64,000 nt of DNA from Paraglaciecola sp. 20A4 (GCF_011378905.1 NZ_WTPY01000002.1:248001-312000), one strand, 5' to 3'. Counted from the stretch's first letter, positions 36,745-46,684 are shown. Notes: generated by a model from the sequence alone, not told the origin. Numbers and translations: made by a program.

Positions 36745-37941
36745 CTAGCGCATATTATCGAGGGTACTTTCTAGCGCAGACATACCAGTGGGCAAATCTA
36801 CTTTGTGACCTAAGTCGATAAATGCAGAACCTAAGGCGTGAATGGTTCTAAATAGGTTATGAGTACGGCACTGTTCGCCCATTTGACCTATGCGTACAAT
36901 ATTGGGCCCAAAAGAGCCGGATATTTCAACGCGATAACGATTAGACATGGTTTTAAGTAACTCTTTGCCAATCACGTTCTCGGGTAGGCGAATGCCGACG
37001 ACTGAATTAAGACGCGCATGCGGTGGAACATATAACGTCAACCCCATACCCTCTATAGCTGCTTGTAGAGACCTAGAGCACCTTTGATGGCGAGCGAAAC
37101 GTATTGGCAAGGTTTCGATGCATACTAAGCGTAATGCTTCGTGTATGGCGAGTATGCCTGAAACGGGCGCGGTGTAGTGATACGACTTTTTATACCAAAA
37201 CTGGTACGCCAATTTAGCATCAAGGCACCAGTGGCGAAGTTGATCGGTGCGAGACTCAATAAAGGCCCAGGCTTTTTCAGAAAATCCAACCAAAGATACA
37301 CCTGGAATACACGATAAGCCTTTTTGTCCGCCTGTTATCACCGCATCAATGCCCCAATCATCCATTGCCAATTCCATGGTGCTTAAGGTGCAAACTGCAT
37401 CGACAATCACCATGCAGTCATGCTGCTTGGCGATGCGACAAATTTCTGCCAATTCAGCATTATGTACCGTGTTCGAGGTTTCCCCTTGCACTATTGTCAT
37501 CACGTTTGGCTGAGTACGAATGATGTGCTGCTCAATCAACTCGGCGCTAGCAGTTTGCCGCTCATCGATAATTACTTTTACGACGTCAGCTTGTAAACGG
37601 TCGGCCATTTCTGCCAATCGACTACTAAAGAAACCATTACAGATACTCAGTACTTTGTCGCCTGGGCGCACTAAGTTGGCCACTGCCATTTCCATGGCGG
37701 CTGAGCCTGGACCTGCAACACCTAAAATCAGACCATTCTCAGTTTGAAAAACATATCGAGACATCACTTTTACTTGTTCGATAATTTGCGCCATGGTGTC
37801 GCCAAGGTGGTTTATCACTATGCCGTTCGCCGCTGCAACTTTGGCCGGGATCGGTACCGGGCCTGCCCCCATCATCAATAATGGTTCATCGGGTAAAATA
37901 TTATCTAGCGAAATAATTCCTTGTGGCACACAAATCGACAC
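36745..37941 (-). CDS. Class-V aminotransferase (serine/alanine-glyoxylate type)
   Basis: I assign a GTG start at 37941 because AGGAG lies 5 bases upstream and the resulting 398 residues fit the family. The frame is open to an ATG at 38127, but those 62 extra residues, including a hydrophobic run, are unlike the family. Motifs: LLMMGAGPVPIPAK near the N-terminus, GVAGPGSAAMEMAVANLV (cofactor phosphate contact), VDAVCTLSTMELAMDDWGID (Asp on the PLP ring) and ITGGQKGLSCIPG with the Schiff-base Lys near 206. Predicted reaction: transfer of the amino group from serine or alanine to glyoxylate or pyruvate. The gene is monocistronic. Confidence 0.88.
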   Translation of the reverse strand: MSICVPQGIISLDNILPDEPLLMMGAGPVPIPAKVAAANGIVINHLGDTMAQIIEQVKVMSRYVFQTENGLILGVAGPGSAAMEMAVANLVRPGDKVLSICNGFFSSRLAEMADRLQADVVKVIIDERQTASAELIEQHIIRTQPNVMTIVQGETSNTVHNAELAEICRIAKQHDCMVIVDAVCTLSTMELAMDDWGIDAVITGGQKGLSCIPGVSLVGFSEKAWAFIESRTDQLRHWCLDAKLAYQFWYKKSYHYTAPVSGILAIHEALRLVCIETLPIRFARHQRCSRSLQAAIEGMGLTLYVPPHARLNSVVGIRLPENVIGKELLKTMSNRYRVEISGSFGPNIVRIGQMGEQCRTHNLFRTIHALGSAFIDLGHKVDLPTGMSALESTLDNMR

Positions 37942-38354
37942 TGGGTCTCCTGAGTCTTTCGACGGCTTTATAAAAAAAAGGATCACTAGCATATCGCCAA
38001 GCAGCATTCGCGCATAGCGCAAATTTGAAACAATTAAATTTAATGGTGAACGCATTGCCAAGACGATAGGTTGCTCAAAAGTGCATCCGTAAAAACAATT
38101 TGCTGGGATCGGCGTATCGCGTGACATCTGTTATGTACGCCTAATTTGGATGGTATTCCAAGCTAAACAAGAATTAAATTTACATTAAATATCATATATT
38201 TACTTTGCATTAACGGAATCCTTGATTCAGCTGGTAAGCTTGGATTTTTACTGTACACTCCCGCCCCTCGAAATTATCGAGCTGTTTAAAATGTGCGCAA
38301 TTTAAGGTTCGTAAGCGATCACCTTTATTTGGCTAATCTAGGAGCAAAAAAGGT
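37942..38354. other. Divergent spacer between aminotransferase and yitT-like gene
   Basis: With the aminotransferase start at 37941 this 413-base stretch becomes non-coding. The nearest 190 bases keep an open frame but lack family resemblance. A small dyad CTCGA-AATTA-TCGAG lies at 38267-38281, and an AGGAGC element at 38340-38345 serves the plus-strand gene. No other structure is clear. Confidence 0.45.
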
Positions 38355-39017
38355 ATGCATTCTTCAACTCATCGATTTTATGAAGACGTATTAGCAATAT
38401 TAAGCGGGACAGTTTTTGTCAGCTTGGGGTTGGCAATATTCAAAACTTTGGACTTATTAATTGGGGGGACAGCTGGCATCGCACTGTTACTCAGTCAGTT
38501 TGTACCGTTAAAATTTGGCTTATTATTTTTTCTGATTAACTTGCCGTTTTATTATATTGCACTTAAGCAACTAGGCTGGCGCTTTACCATTAATACCTTT
38601 GTGACGATTACATTAGTGTCATTGCTGGTAGAGAATATGCATCTATTTATCTCTTTGAGCGATATTCAACCTCTTTTTGGAGCCGTGGTTGGCGGGATGT
38701 TAATTGGTATGGGAATGTTGATACTATTTAGACATAAATCAAGTTTAGGTGGCCTTGGTATATTAGCCTTTTATTTACAGGGCAGTAGAGGGATACGCGC
38801 GGGTACGTTCCAACTGGTGGTGGATAGTACCATTGTAGTCGGCGCATTATTTATTATGGATCCAGTACTGTTGGCTATCTCACTTTTAGGTATGGTGACC
38901 ATGAATGTGATTTTAGCGGTTAACCATAAACCTGGGCGCTATCATAGTAACTACGCTGAAGCTATGGCAGAGCTGGCGACTGAATCCGTACAAGAGCCAA
39001 CCAAAATATCTGACTAG
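38355..39017 (+). CDS. YitT-family (DUF161) membrane protein
   Basis: A 220-residue membrane protein with five or six hydrophobic segments: about 13-31, 37-55, 59-75, 81-97, 105-125 and 155-180. The glycine-rich [15 protein letters not shown] after the first helix and [30 protein letters not shown] are characteristic of the YitT_membrane domain. The protein lacks the C-terminal cytosolic DUF2179 domain of Bacillus YitT. Transport activity is suspected for the family but not defined. The stop overlaps the convergent VOC gene by 4 bases. Confidence 0.88.
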   Translation: MHSSTHRFYEDVLAILSGTVFVSLGLAIFKTLDLLIGGTAGIALLLSQFVPLKFGLLFFLINLPFYYIALKQLGWRFTINTFVTITLVSLLVENMHLFISLSDIQPLFGAVVGGMLIGMGMLILFRHKSSLGGLGILAFYLQGSRGIRAGTFQLVVDSTIVVGALFIMDPVLLAISLLGMVTMNVILAVNHKPGRYHSNYAEAMAELATESVQEPTKISD

Positions 39018-39433
39018 CTGACAAAAAGCTGTCCTATATCGTTAAAGGCTTTAAATTCTAAAGCATTACCACATGGGTCTAGCAAAAACATTGTGGCTTG
39101 CTCGCCAGGCTGGCCTTTAAAGCGCACATAAGGTGCAATCACAAACTCAATTTCTGCCGCTTGCAGACGGTTAGCTAAGCGTTGCCAGTCATGCATTTTC
39201 AGTACGACGCCAAAATGCGGTACAGGCACCGCTTTATCATCCACGTTGTTTGGAGCTGGACGGCTCGGCATCGCCGCCACTAAGTGCGTGACTAATTGAT
39301 GACCAAAAAAATTCCAGTCTATCCACTGTTCAGACGAACGGCCTTGTTCACAGCCAAGTAAATCAGCATAAAATCCTCGACTTGCGTGCAAACTGGTAAC
39401 CGGAATCGCTAGGTGAAACGGCATAACTGGCAT
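39014..39433 (-). CDS. VOC-superfamily (glyoxalase-like) protein
   Basis: A 139-residue protein with two beta-alpha-beta-beta-beta modules. The first metal-ligand position is FHLAIPV at the N-terminus, the second is [19 protein letters not shown] at mid-length and the third is [14 protein letters not shown] near the C-terminus. The spacing fits a dioxygenase- or glyoxalase-type metal site of His, His and Glu. The substrate is unknown. AGGAGA 7 bases before the ATG supports the start. It is transcribed toward the yitT-like gene, away from purA. Confidence 0.88.
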   Translation of the reverse strand: MPVMPFHLAIPVTSLHASRGFYADLLGCEQGRSSEQWIDWNFFGHQLVTHLVAAMPSRPAPNNVDDKAVPVPHFGVVLKMHDWQRLANRLQAAEIEFVIAPYVRFKGQPGEQATMFLLDPCGNALEFKAFNDIGQLFVS

Positions 39434-39453
39434 GGTTGGTCTCCTTAGGATAT

Positions 39454-39479
39454 AAAAAAAGCCGCTTAAAAGCGGCTTT
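39454..39479 (-). terminator. Intrinsic terminator of purA
   Basis: AAGCCGCTT/AAGCGGCTT-type 10-bp stem (39458-39467 with 39470-39479) closed by 2 bases; on the minus strand it is followed by seven T (39460-39454). It lies 20 bases after the purA stop codon and just upstream of the VOC gene, whose own promoter must lie within or after it. Confidence 0.92.
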
Positions 39480-39499
39480 CAGAATACAGCAATTGCTTA

Positions 39500-40801
<1,302 letters not shown>

Positions 40802-40879
40802 TTAGAGAAGTGTCAGAAAATTAGGCGGGGATCCTATCAAATTTAACGCGCCACCTGAATAACTAAATTCGGTTAATTT

Positions 40880-41065
40880 TTAAAGTAAGAAAAACAGGCT
40901 CACTAGACCGATAGTGACCAGCACTCCACCAACGCTACGTAGTTGATTTGCAGGCTGTTCTACCATCTGTTGCAGGTAATTGCGCCATTTGTTGGGGAAT
41001 AACATAGGGCCAAGGCCTTCGATGATTAACACTAATGCACCGGCGATAAGTAGAGTATGCAGCAT
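40880..41065 (-). CDS. yjeT: YjeT-like DUF2065 membrane peptide
   Basis: A 61-residue protein with two hydrophobic segments (about 3-20 and 44-60) separated by the basic FPNKWRNYLQQM turn and the RSVGG motif of DUF2065. In E. coli it lies between hflC and purA; here purA is kept, but hflK/hflC are replaced upstream by a sensor kinase gene. Function is unknown; a role with the HflKC/FtsH complex has been suggested only from position. Confidence 0.9.
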   Translation of the reverse strand: MLHTLLIAGALVLIIEGLGPMLFPNKWRNYLQQMVEQPANQLRSVGGVLVTIGLVSLFFLL

Positions 41066-41121
41066 AAAAACGCTCTAAAACGAAACAAGCGGAATATGAT
41101 ATAGCAAATTAATCCCCCACC

Positions 41122-42621
41122 CTAATGGGTAAGGGCATTGCTGTTGACCAAGGTCAGTTCGAAACTAAAACAGGTTCCCTTACCTAACTGACTTTCTACT
41201 TTTAGGTCAGAATTAAGTAATTTCATCAGTTTTCGGCAAATTGCTAAGCCAAGGCCAGCGTGACTGCATGCATCTGTTTCAGTGTTGCTCGCTTGATAGC
41301 GCGCATCAAAAATATAGGCTATTTCTTTTGCACTTATGCCCACACCTGTATCACGAATATCCACGCGCAGTTTTTCATCATGAATAGCCACGGCTAAGTC
41401 AATTTTGCCAAATTCTGGTGTATGTCGAATGGCATTAGCAATAAGGTTGGTGAGAACCCGTTCCAATTTGCCAATATCAGCAAAAACGTGATATTCACAA
41501 TCATTGGGGATAACGCTAATTTGGATATTTTTCCCTTGGGCGTCTAAGGCGAATTTGGCAGCGACATCGTGCAGTAACTCACCTAAAGGAAATGGTTCTT
41601 GGTGTAGCGTTACTTGACCGCCCTCTAAATAAGCTAACTCAAAAATCTGGTCAATAAGGTGTTTAAGGTTTTTAGCATTTTTGAGTGATACATCCGTAAA
41701 GTGTTTTCGGTCTTTAATTGATAGGGTGTCATCGTTTATCGCCAGCGTTTCAATATAGCCTTGTAAGCTAGATAATGGCGTACGCAAATCATGGGACAGG
41801 TCAGCGAGTAAGGTACGGCGCTGACTGTCGATTTGACTGAGCTGATCAAATTGCTTATTGATGTGCGCTAACATATCGGTGAAAGCACACCCTAAGCGGT
41901 CTACTTCGTTGTAGCTATTTTTATTCCAAACCGCTAAATCTCGCGGTAACTGCTCCCGATGGAAATCAGCTGCGCGCACTTTGTCCATATCGTCACTTAA
42001 GCGTTGAAGCGGGGACGTAAAGTACTTAAAAATGACTAATAGCGCGACTAACAATAATAACAATCCAACGACTAAAAACAATGCTATCTCGCGCATACTT
42101 TGACTGTTTTTCAGATTAGCCAATATTGAATCGTAGCGTTCGCCGCCAATGATCACATACAAGTAGCCTTGTAACTTATCATCATTAAAAACAGGCGCCG
42201 CGGAAAATATTTTGTGTCTGCCAAGCTGTCTTGGATCGTCGCCCTCGATAGGAAAGTTTTGATTATCGCCAATGAGACTTTTAATGGGTGCGATATTAAC
42301 CGATTTGGCTTTTACTTTGCCCGGTTCGGCTGAGTAAGTAAGAATTTTACCTTGCGGGTCTAGGTAATAAAATTCGAAGCTTGGGCCTAAAATCATCAAG
42401 GTATGAAAAAGGTTCCCCAGAGCTGCATAATCGTAAACGCCCTCCTTCAGCAAAGGATTATCTCTAACGAGATGTTCAGCCAAGCCGATATGTAATTTCT
42501 GTGCTGCTTCTTGTTGAGTCAGTTTTTGTAATTCATTGGTTGAGTAAAAGCAGGCAATCATGACCAGCATAAACACTGCAACTAATGAAATGGCGAGACG
42601 CTGATAGAAGCAGATCCGCAT
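41122..42621 (-). CDS. Sensor histidine kinase
   Basis: A 499-residue membrane kinase. Transmembrane segments at about 8-27 and 178-198 bracket a periplasmic sensor of about 150 residues, which contains FEFYYLDPQGKILTYS and resembles a PAS-like/Cache fold. A HAMP domain (about 198-255), the H-box [17 protein letters not shown] (His near 275), the N-box RVLTNLIANAIRHTPE, and the ATP lid DTGVGIS and GLGLAICRKLM complete it. It shares one base with the upstream regulator stop (TAATG), so the two are translationally coupled. Neighbouring spondin-domain genes suggest the signal or output concerns the envelope; this is inferred. Confidence 0.93.
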   Translation of the reverse strand: MRICFYQRLAISLVAVFMLVMIACFYSTNELQKLTQQEAAQKLHIGLAEHLVRDNPLLKEGVYDYAALGNLFHTLMILGPSFEFYYLDPQGKILTYSAEPGKVKAKSVNIAPIKSLIGDNQNFPIEGDDPRQLGRHKIFSAAPVFNDDKLQGYLYVIIGGERYDSILANLKNSQSMREIALFLVVGLLLLLVALLVIFKYFTSPLQRLSDDMDKVRAADFHREQLPRDLAVWNKNSYNEVDRLGCAFTDMLAHINKQFDQLSQIDSQRRTLLADLSHDLRTPLSSLQGYIETLAINDDTLSIKDRKHFTDVSLKNAKNLKHLIDQIFELAYLEGGQVTLHQEPFPLGELLHDVAAKFALDAQGKNIQISVIPNDCEYHVFADIGKLERVLTNLIANAIRHTPEFGKIDLAVAIHDEKLRVDIRDTGVGISAKEIAYIFDARYQASNTETDACSHAGLGLAICRKLMKLLNSDLKVESQLGKGTCFSFELTLVNSNALTH

Positions 42622-43340
42622 TAGGTTGACACTCCTTGAGGATTAAATTTATAACCTACACCCCAAACGGTTTGGACGATTTTGGGCGAGGTGGCATCTG
42701 TTTCTATTTTGGCTCGTAGTCGGTTAATGTGCGAATTAACGGTATGTTCGTACCCGCTATGATGGTAGCCCCATACCGATTCCAACAATTGACTGCGGCT
42801 AAATACTTGACTGGGGTGGCTGGCCAAATGGTGCAGCAACTCAAATTCTGTGGCGGTTAACACAAGTTCTTGATCAGCGAGAAATACTTGGTGATTCTTT
42901 TGATCTATGCGCAGGGAGCCCAAGAGCAAGGCTGTATCAACTTGTTCTGATGGGAGCTGTGCTTCTTGTAATAGGTGCACTTTTCGCAGCTGAGAACGCA
43001 CTCTAGCTTGCAATTCTCGTACACTAAAAGGCTTGGTCATATAGTCATCAGCGCCCAACTCTAGCCCTAATACTCGATCAGTCTCTGAGGTTTTAGAGGT
43101 TAGCATTATGATGATTTGCATAGGACGTTCGTCACGAATTTTGCGACAAATATCCAATCCGTTCATGTTAGGTAACATAACATCCAAAATTATCACCGCG
43201 TAATCGTTTTCGAGTGCTTGGCTTAAGGCGACTTTTCCGTCTGCTTGGTGATCAATTTCAATCCCCAACTCTAGTAAGTTAACGCGCATCAAATTTGCTA
43301 TATCAAGATCGTCTTCAACGATGAGGATTTTATCAGTCAT
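42621..43340 (-). CDS. OmpR/PhoB-type response regulator
   Basis: From the ATG at 43340 (GGTG just upstream) the product has 239 residues; a GTG four codons earlier is possible. The receiver domain (about 1-120) has acidic residues in LIVEDDLD, the phospho-acceptor Asp in VIILDVMLPNMNG (about 50) and Lys in DDYMTKPFS. The winged-helix domain (about 140-235) contains LTATEFELLHHLASHPSQVFSR and the recognition-helix region YEHTVNSHINRLRAKI. It is the partner of the coupled kinase. The regulon is unknown; the adjacent spondin genes are prime candidates. Confidence 0.94.
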   Translation of the reverse strand: MTDKILIVEDDLDIANLMRVNLLELGIEIDHQADGKVALSQALENDYAVIILDVMLPNMNGLDICRKIRDERPMQIIIMLTSKTSETDRVLGLELGADDYMTKPFSVRELQARVRSQLRKVHLLQEAQLPSEQVDTALLLGSLRIDQKNHQVFLADQELVLTATEFELLHHLASHPSQVFSRSQLLESVWGYHHSGYEHTVNSHINRLRAKIETDATSPKIVQTVWGVGYKFNPQGVST

Positions 43341-43377
43341 TGGTTTCACCACAATTCTAAAAACATATAGAGCGATG

Positions 43378-43412
43378 AAAAAGCGCTAAACTTTCACAAG
43401 ATCAGCGCTTTT
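43378..43412 (-). terminator. Terminator between the spondin genes and the two-component genes
   Basis: AAAAGCGCT (43379-43387) and AGCGCTTTT (43404-43412) form a 9-bp stem with a 16-base loop. On the minus strand the stem is followed by a short T-run. It lies 62 bases after the stop of the second spondin gene and upstream of the regulator, so the two gene pairs may be separate transcripts or joined only by read-through. Confidence 0.7.
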
Positions 43413-43474
43413 ATTTACGTGTGTATTAATCGTGTGCCATTTTTTATTATTTACTACACGATATTAAGGCCAAA

Positions 43475-44197
43475 TTACTCGGTACGAGTGACTTGAATAC
43501 GTATCACTGGGTTATCAAACTTATGTTCGACAGTAAGCGTTGAGTTGGTCAAACCGTCATCAACACTTACCACCCCTGGGTGCATAGAAATAAAGCCAGT
43601 ATCGTCACGCGTTGGGTTAAAACCTTCACCATTACCTGCAGGTCCGGGTACGGTTTCTGCGGTTTCAGTATTTTTTTCGGTACCGGCGTCATAGGCAGGA
43701 CTATTTGTAGTCCAGCTGTCGCCTACTTCCAGTTGTGATAAATCCCAAGCACTTAAACCACTAAACGCATCATTGGTGTTACCTAACATGGCAGCAATGG
43801 TCATTTTGGCATTGGTGATGTCTTGAATAGTGATACTTATCGTTTGGCTATCACCAGGCGTAATAGGGCCACTTCCACCAGCACTAACGGCGCCTTGGGT
43901 TAAGAACTCAGCAGAGTCGCCTACTTCAGCAATACGTTCTAACGAGACGGTTGCCACATCTCCTAACGCCCAAAGTGTGCCCTCAGTGTGAAGTACCACA
44001 GCTGGCGGAGATACGGGTTGACCGTTGGTTAGATTTGTTACTGTGACGTCATAGCTCACATCAACCGGCACCACTTCAGGCGCAGGAACTTCGACCTCAA
44101 CAATAACTTCTCTGGTGTCATCGTCATCACAGGCACTTAATGCCAGTGGAAACGCTATCAGTAACGCTTTTTGATAATTTTTAATGCTCTTCATCAC
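43475..44197 (-). CDS. Spondin-domain lipoprotein, predicted inner-membrane
   Basis: A 240-residue protein with a lipobox LSAC (Cys near 23) followed by four Asp. Asp at +2 and +3 is the E. coli signal for retention in the inner membrane, so the lipoprotein probably faces the periplasm from there. A Glu/Val/Pro linker leads to a Spondin_N domain (about 48-235) with YDVTVTNLTNGQPVSPPAVVLHTEG, GGSGPITPGDSQTISI and MLGNTNDAFSGLSAWD. It ends in an NPVIRIQVTRTE strand. Spondin_N domains bind calcium and mediate adhesion in animals; the bacterial role is undefined. It lies 7 bases downstream of a second spondin gene. Confidence 0.88.
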   Translation of the reverse strand: MMKSIKNYQKALLIAFPLALSACDDDDTREVIVEVEVPAPEVVPVDVSYDVTVTNLTNGQPVSPPAVVLHTEGTLWALGDVATVSLERIAEVGDSAEFLTQGAVSAGGSGPITPGDSQTISITIQDITNAKMTIAAMLGNTNDAFSGLSAWDLSQLEVGDSWTTNSPAYDAGTEKNTETAETVPGPAGNGEGFNPTRDDTGFISMHPGVVSVDDGLTNSTLTVEHKFDNPVIRIQVTRTE

Positions 44198-44204
44198 AGT
44201 CTCC

Positions 44205-44909
44205 TTATCTGACGGTTACTGTTACTTTGGCAACGGGGTTCAACCAACGATGTACGGTGTTGTCCACATCACTTTTACCATCAGTGAGTGAATCATCACC
44301 TATGTTTCCGCGGTGAATATGAACAGTTGCATTAGTATCAGCACCCGCTACACCACTGCCACCTGTACCCAACAGTGGCTCAAGTGGAGGAGGAACAGGC
44401 ATACCCGGCATGCTCGGTGCACCACTACCGCGAAGCTCATCGTTTGCTTCTGTGCCAGCATCGTAAGCATTTAAATAAACGGTGTAAGTACCTGCTTCAG
44501 TGGGAATTTCCCAGTTATCTAAACCGACAAAACCATCATTAGAGGGTAAAATCATGGCTACAACTGACAGCATAACGTTGTCGTCAGCCGTCATTAAATC
44601 AGCGGATGCCTTCATTGTAGGTGCGAGTAAACCACCAGCAGGATTTGAAATCATATCGGCACTGGCTGCGCTAGCGATTGTCGTTATTCCATCGAGGCTG
44701 CCGCCTTCTGCCATCATTTGTAACTCGGTGCTCGCCGTTTCGCCTACTTTAAATAAGCTTACATCTGCCGTATGGGCGGCCGCTGCAATAGGAGTGAAGT
44801 ATAGGCCGTGAGTTAAATTTTGAACTTCGACAGTGATGTCTGCTGCCAGACTCTGTTGACTTGCTAATGCCAACAACGTTGCGGCAGATAGAATATTAAT
44901 ACGTTTCAT
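44205..44909 (-). CDS. Exported spondin-domain protein
   Basis: A 234-residue paralogue of the downstream gene product, with a cleavable signal peptide (about 1-22, ending SLAA) instead of a lipid anchor. The Spondin_N domain starts immediately (ITVEVQNLTHGLYFTPIAAAAH) and contains MILPSNDGFVGLDNWEIP, YDAGTEANDELRG and the histidine motif NATVHIHRGNIGDD, ending NPVAKVTVTVR. A proline/glycine-rich insert (GAPSMPGMPVPPP) precedes the last strands. AGGAACGAAC before the ATG is a reasonable ribosome binding site. It leads a two-gene unit next to a two-component system. Confidence 0.88.
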   Translation of the reverse strand: MKRINILSAATLLALASQQSLAADITVEVQNLTHGLYFTPIAAAAHTADVSLFKVGETASTELQMMAEGGSLDGITTIASAASADMISNPAGGLLAPTMKASADLMTADDNVMLSVVAMILPSNDGFVGLDNWEIPTEAGTYTVYLNAYDAGTEANDELRGSGAPSMPGMPVPPPLEPLLGTGGSGVAGADTNATVHIHRGNIGDDSLTDGKSDVDNTVHRWLNPVAKVTVTVR

Positions 44910-44925
44910 GTTCGTTCCTATAGAG

Positions 44926-44952
44926 AGATTGTTGTTTAAGTGTTAACAATCT
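44926..44952. promoter_or_regulatory. Inverted repeat upstream of the spondin genes
   Basis: AGATTGTT (44926-44933) and AACAATCT (44945-44952) form an 8-bp perfect dyad with an 11-base centre. It ends 17 bases before the first spondin start codon on the minus strand. It could be an operator for the neighbouring response regulator or a leader hairpin affecting translation. Confidence 0.5.
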
Positions 44953-45073
44953 TGATAGGTAAACGTCCCGAAAGTATCACAGAAAGAAAACGATTTTGTG
45001 CTAGTCAAAATAGCGGGCGTAAAAGCGTTTTTTGCACATAGATTAATTGTTTCTGCGTAGTTTTTAATGGTGG

Positions 45074-46030
45074 CTACGGTTTGTTTTGCTTGGCTTTAAC
45101 GGCCCTTTTTACTTGTTTTCGGACGGGGATTTTCTCCGCTGTATCGAGCTGTATACTGTAACCGTTGCCTCCAATGCCGTTAAATACTTCGTCTGTGAAT
45201 ATAATCGTGTTGTTATCGGCTGCAAATGTTACGGCTTCTTTTTGGGTCACTATGCCCAAATCGATTTGATAAGCATCGCCTGAAAAAAAGTCGTCTCCTT
45301 TCCAGTTCTCAAATAACCACAGACGTTCTGAATCTAGCAGAACGAGTTTGGTACGATCCGGGCTTAACGCTGCTGATGTGACCCAGCACAATTCCTTGAT
45401 AATGGTGCAGGTCGAAAATTCATTGATATACTCGGCATCAAAATTTGCCGCATAGTCGCCAACGCGATACAGACGGGTTTTGCCATCGAAAGGACTGGTT
45501 CTGTTTTTCGTAAACAGATACAAACTGCGTTTATAGTAAATGAACGCTTCAACATCGTAATGGACATTTTTACGCGGTTTTTCGCCTGCCACGGCTTTGA
45601 ATTTCGGGTAGGTAAATTTGATTATTTCAGCGGTGGTGGTATCACCCTTAATATCGATAGGGTTTTCAATTTTATAGATGGTTAACCATTCACGATCATT
45701 ATCATTGTTGCCAAAGTCGCCGATAAAAAAGTGACCAAAGTAATCTTGCGTCATATCCTCCCAATCAGAATTCTTGGCGTTGGTGATTTCGATGCTGCGG
45801 ACGATGTCGCCTTTGTCATCAAGCTGATATAAACGCGGCGCATCACCGCCATCATTAATCGCCCAAAGACGCTGTCTCTTATCATATTCAATACCGGAAA
45901 TTTCTTTCAGGCGGCTATCGAAACTGATAAATTTTATGCTATTTAGCATCCACACACGATAGCCTTGCACGACCACGAAGATCGTAACAGTTGCGAGTAC
46001 CAGAAAAGCGATTGATTTTTTTGTAAGCAT
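45074..46030 (-). CDS. Membrane-anchored beta-propeller-like protein
   Basis: From the ATG at 46030 the product has 318 residues; a TTG at 46060 is possible, and neither has a clear ribosome binding site. A single N-terminal hydrophobic segment (about 6-25) anchors a periplasmic domain. The domain has repeating propeller-like blades: LKEISGIEYDKRQRLWAINDGGDAPRLYQ, SDWEDMTQDYFGHFFIGDFGNNDNDR, DVEAFIYYKRSLYLFTKNR and TSAALSPDRTKLVLLDSERLWLFE. It ends in a highly basic tail (KKQVKRAVKAKQNK-like). It resembles esterase-like or SdiA-regulated propellers, but I cannot name a family with confidence. Confidence 0.8.
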   Translation of the reverse strand: MLTKKSIAFLVLATVTIFVVVQGYRVWMLNSIKFISFDSRLKEISGIEYDKRQRLWAINDGGDAPRLYQLDDKGDIVRSIEITNAKNSDWEDMTQDYFGHFFIGDFGNNDNDREWLTIYKIENPIDIKGDTTTAEIIKFTYPKFKAVAGEKPRKNVHYDVEAFIYYKRSLYLFTKNRTSPFDGKTRLYRVGDYAANFDAEYINEFSTCTIIKELCWVTSAALSPDRTKLVLLDSERLWLFENWKGDDFFSGDAYQIDLGIVTQKEAVTFAADNNTIIFTDEVFNGIGGNGYSIQLDTAEKIPVRKQVKRAVKAKQNKP

Positions 46031-46418
46031 CGAGAGTAAGTAATATAAGTGGTTGCGCAAAGTATACCGTTCTAAAGCAATAATATTTGGTTATATTCGA
46101 CAGCAAAGTGCAAAAAAGTGTTACCGCGTAGCAACAGCCTTGAACCTTCAATAAATATCGCAAAAGTGTCGTTAAAAAAAGACATTTTTAGCGTGGATTC
46201 TAATTCGCTTTTTGAAGTGTAAGAATATGATAAATATAAATTTTTTTGCTGTTCAGATAGTGAGGTATTGGGGTTGTTAATTTTTTATTGAGATATGTTA
46301 AAATTTATCTTGACGAGATATAAAATTGGGCGTAAAAATCCGCCGATTGCAGACATTTATCACTGCAAGAAAATACTCTACTATTGCCGAAAGGCATCCT
46401 TATTTTGGTGAGGAATCT
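46031..46418 (+). promoter_or_regulatory. AT-rich divergent spacer with a candidate promoter (46310-46338)
   Basis: This 388-base region is markedly AT-rich around 46190-46330. For the small plus-strand gene, TTGACG (46310-46315), a 17-base spacer and TAAAAA (46333-46338) form a plausible sigma-70 promoter, giving a leader of about 70 bases. No ORF with a ribosome binding site is seen in the gap. Confidence 0.4.
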
Positions 46419-46640
46419 ATGAAATTTTTACTGGGATTGGTGTTATCACTGACTATATTCGGTGCAGTTGCTGATGAAGGCGAAGTTGCCGATGCAGCGC
46501 TAATTGCAGAGTTAACGCAATATTGTGCTGATATTGCAGAAGAAGATGGTACCGGCGGACAAAGCCTAAGCACATTCATGCTTGAGTGTGTTAACAATGA
46601 ATTAAGTAGTGAAGGCTACAAAGCGGTTGATAAAATTTAA
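46419..46640 (+). CDS. Small exported protein, 73 residues
   Basis: The ATG at 46419 has GTGAGGA just upstream and yields 73 residues; a longer frame from 46326 has no ribosome binding site. The signal peptide (about 1-19, FLLGLVLSLTIFGAVA) is followed by an acidic mature part of about 54 residues with two Cys, in LTQYCADIAEEDG and MLECVNNELSSEGY, which may form a disulfide. I do not recognise the family. Two hairpins directly after the gene suggest an abundant, stable transcript. Confidence 0.82.
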   Translation: MKFLLGLVLSLTIFGAVADEGEVADAALIAELTQYCADIAEEDGTGGQSLSTFMLECVNNELSSEGYKAVDKI

Positions 46641-46684
46641 GTCATATTTGGACTTAATATCTTAGCCACGCCTAAGGCGTGGCT
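46637..46684 (+). terminator. Two tandem hairpins after the small exported protein
   Basis: TTAAGTC/GACTTAA (46637-46643 with 46651-46657) includes the stop codon, and AGCCACGCC/GGCGTGGCT (46664-46672 with 46676-46684) is a 9-bp perfect stem with a 3-base loop, followed by a weak T-rich stretch. The second is the likely terminator and may also serve the convergent peptidase gene. Confidence 0.75.
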
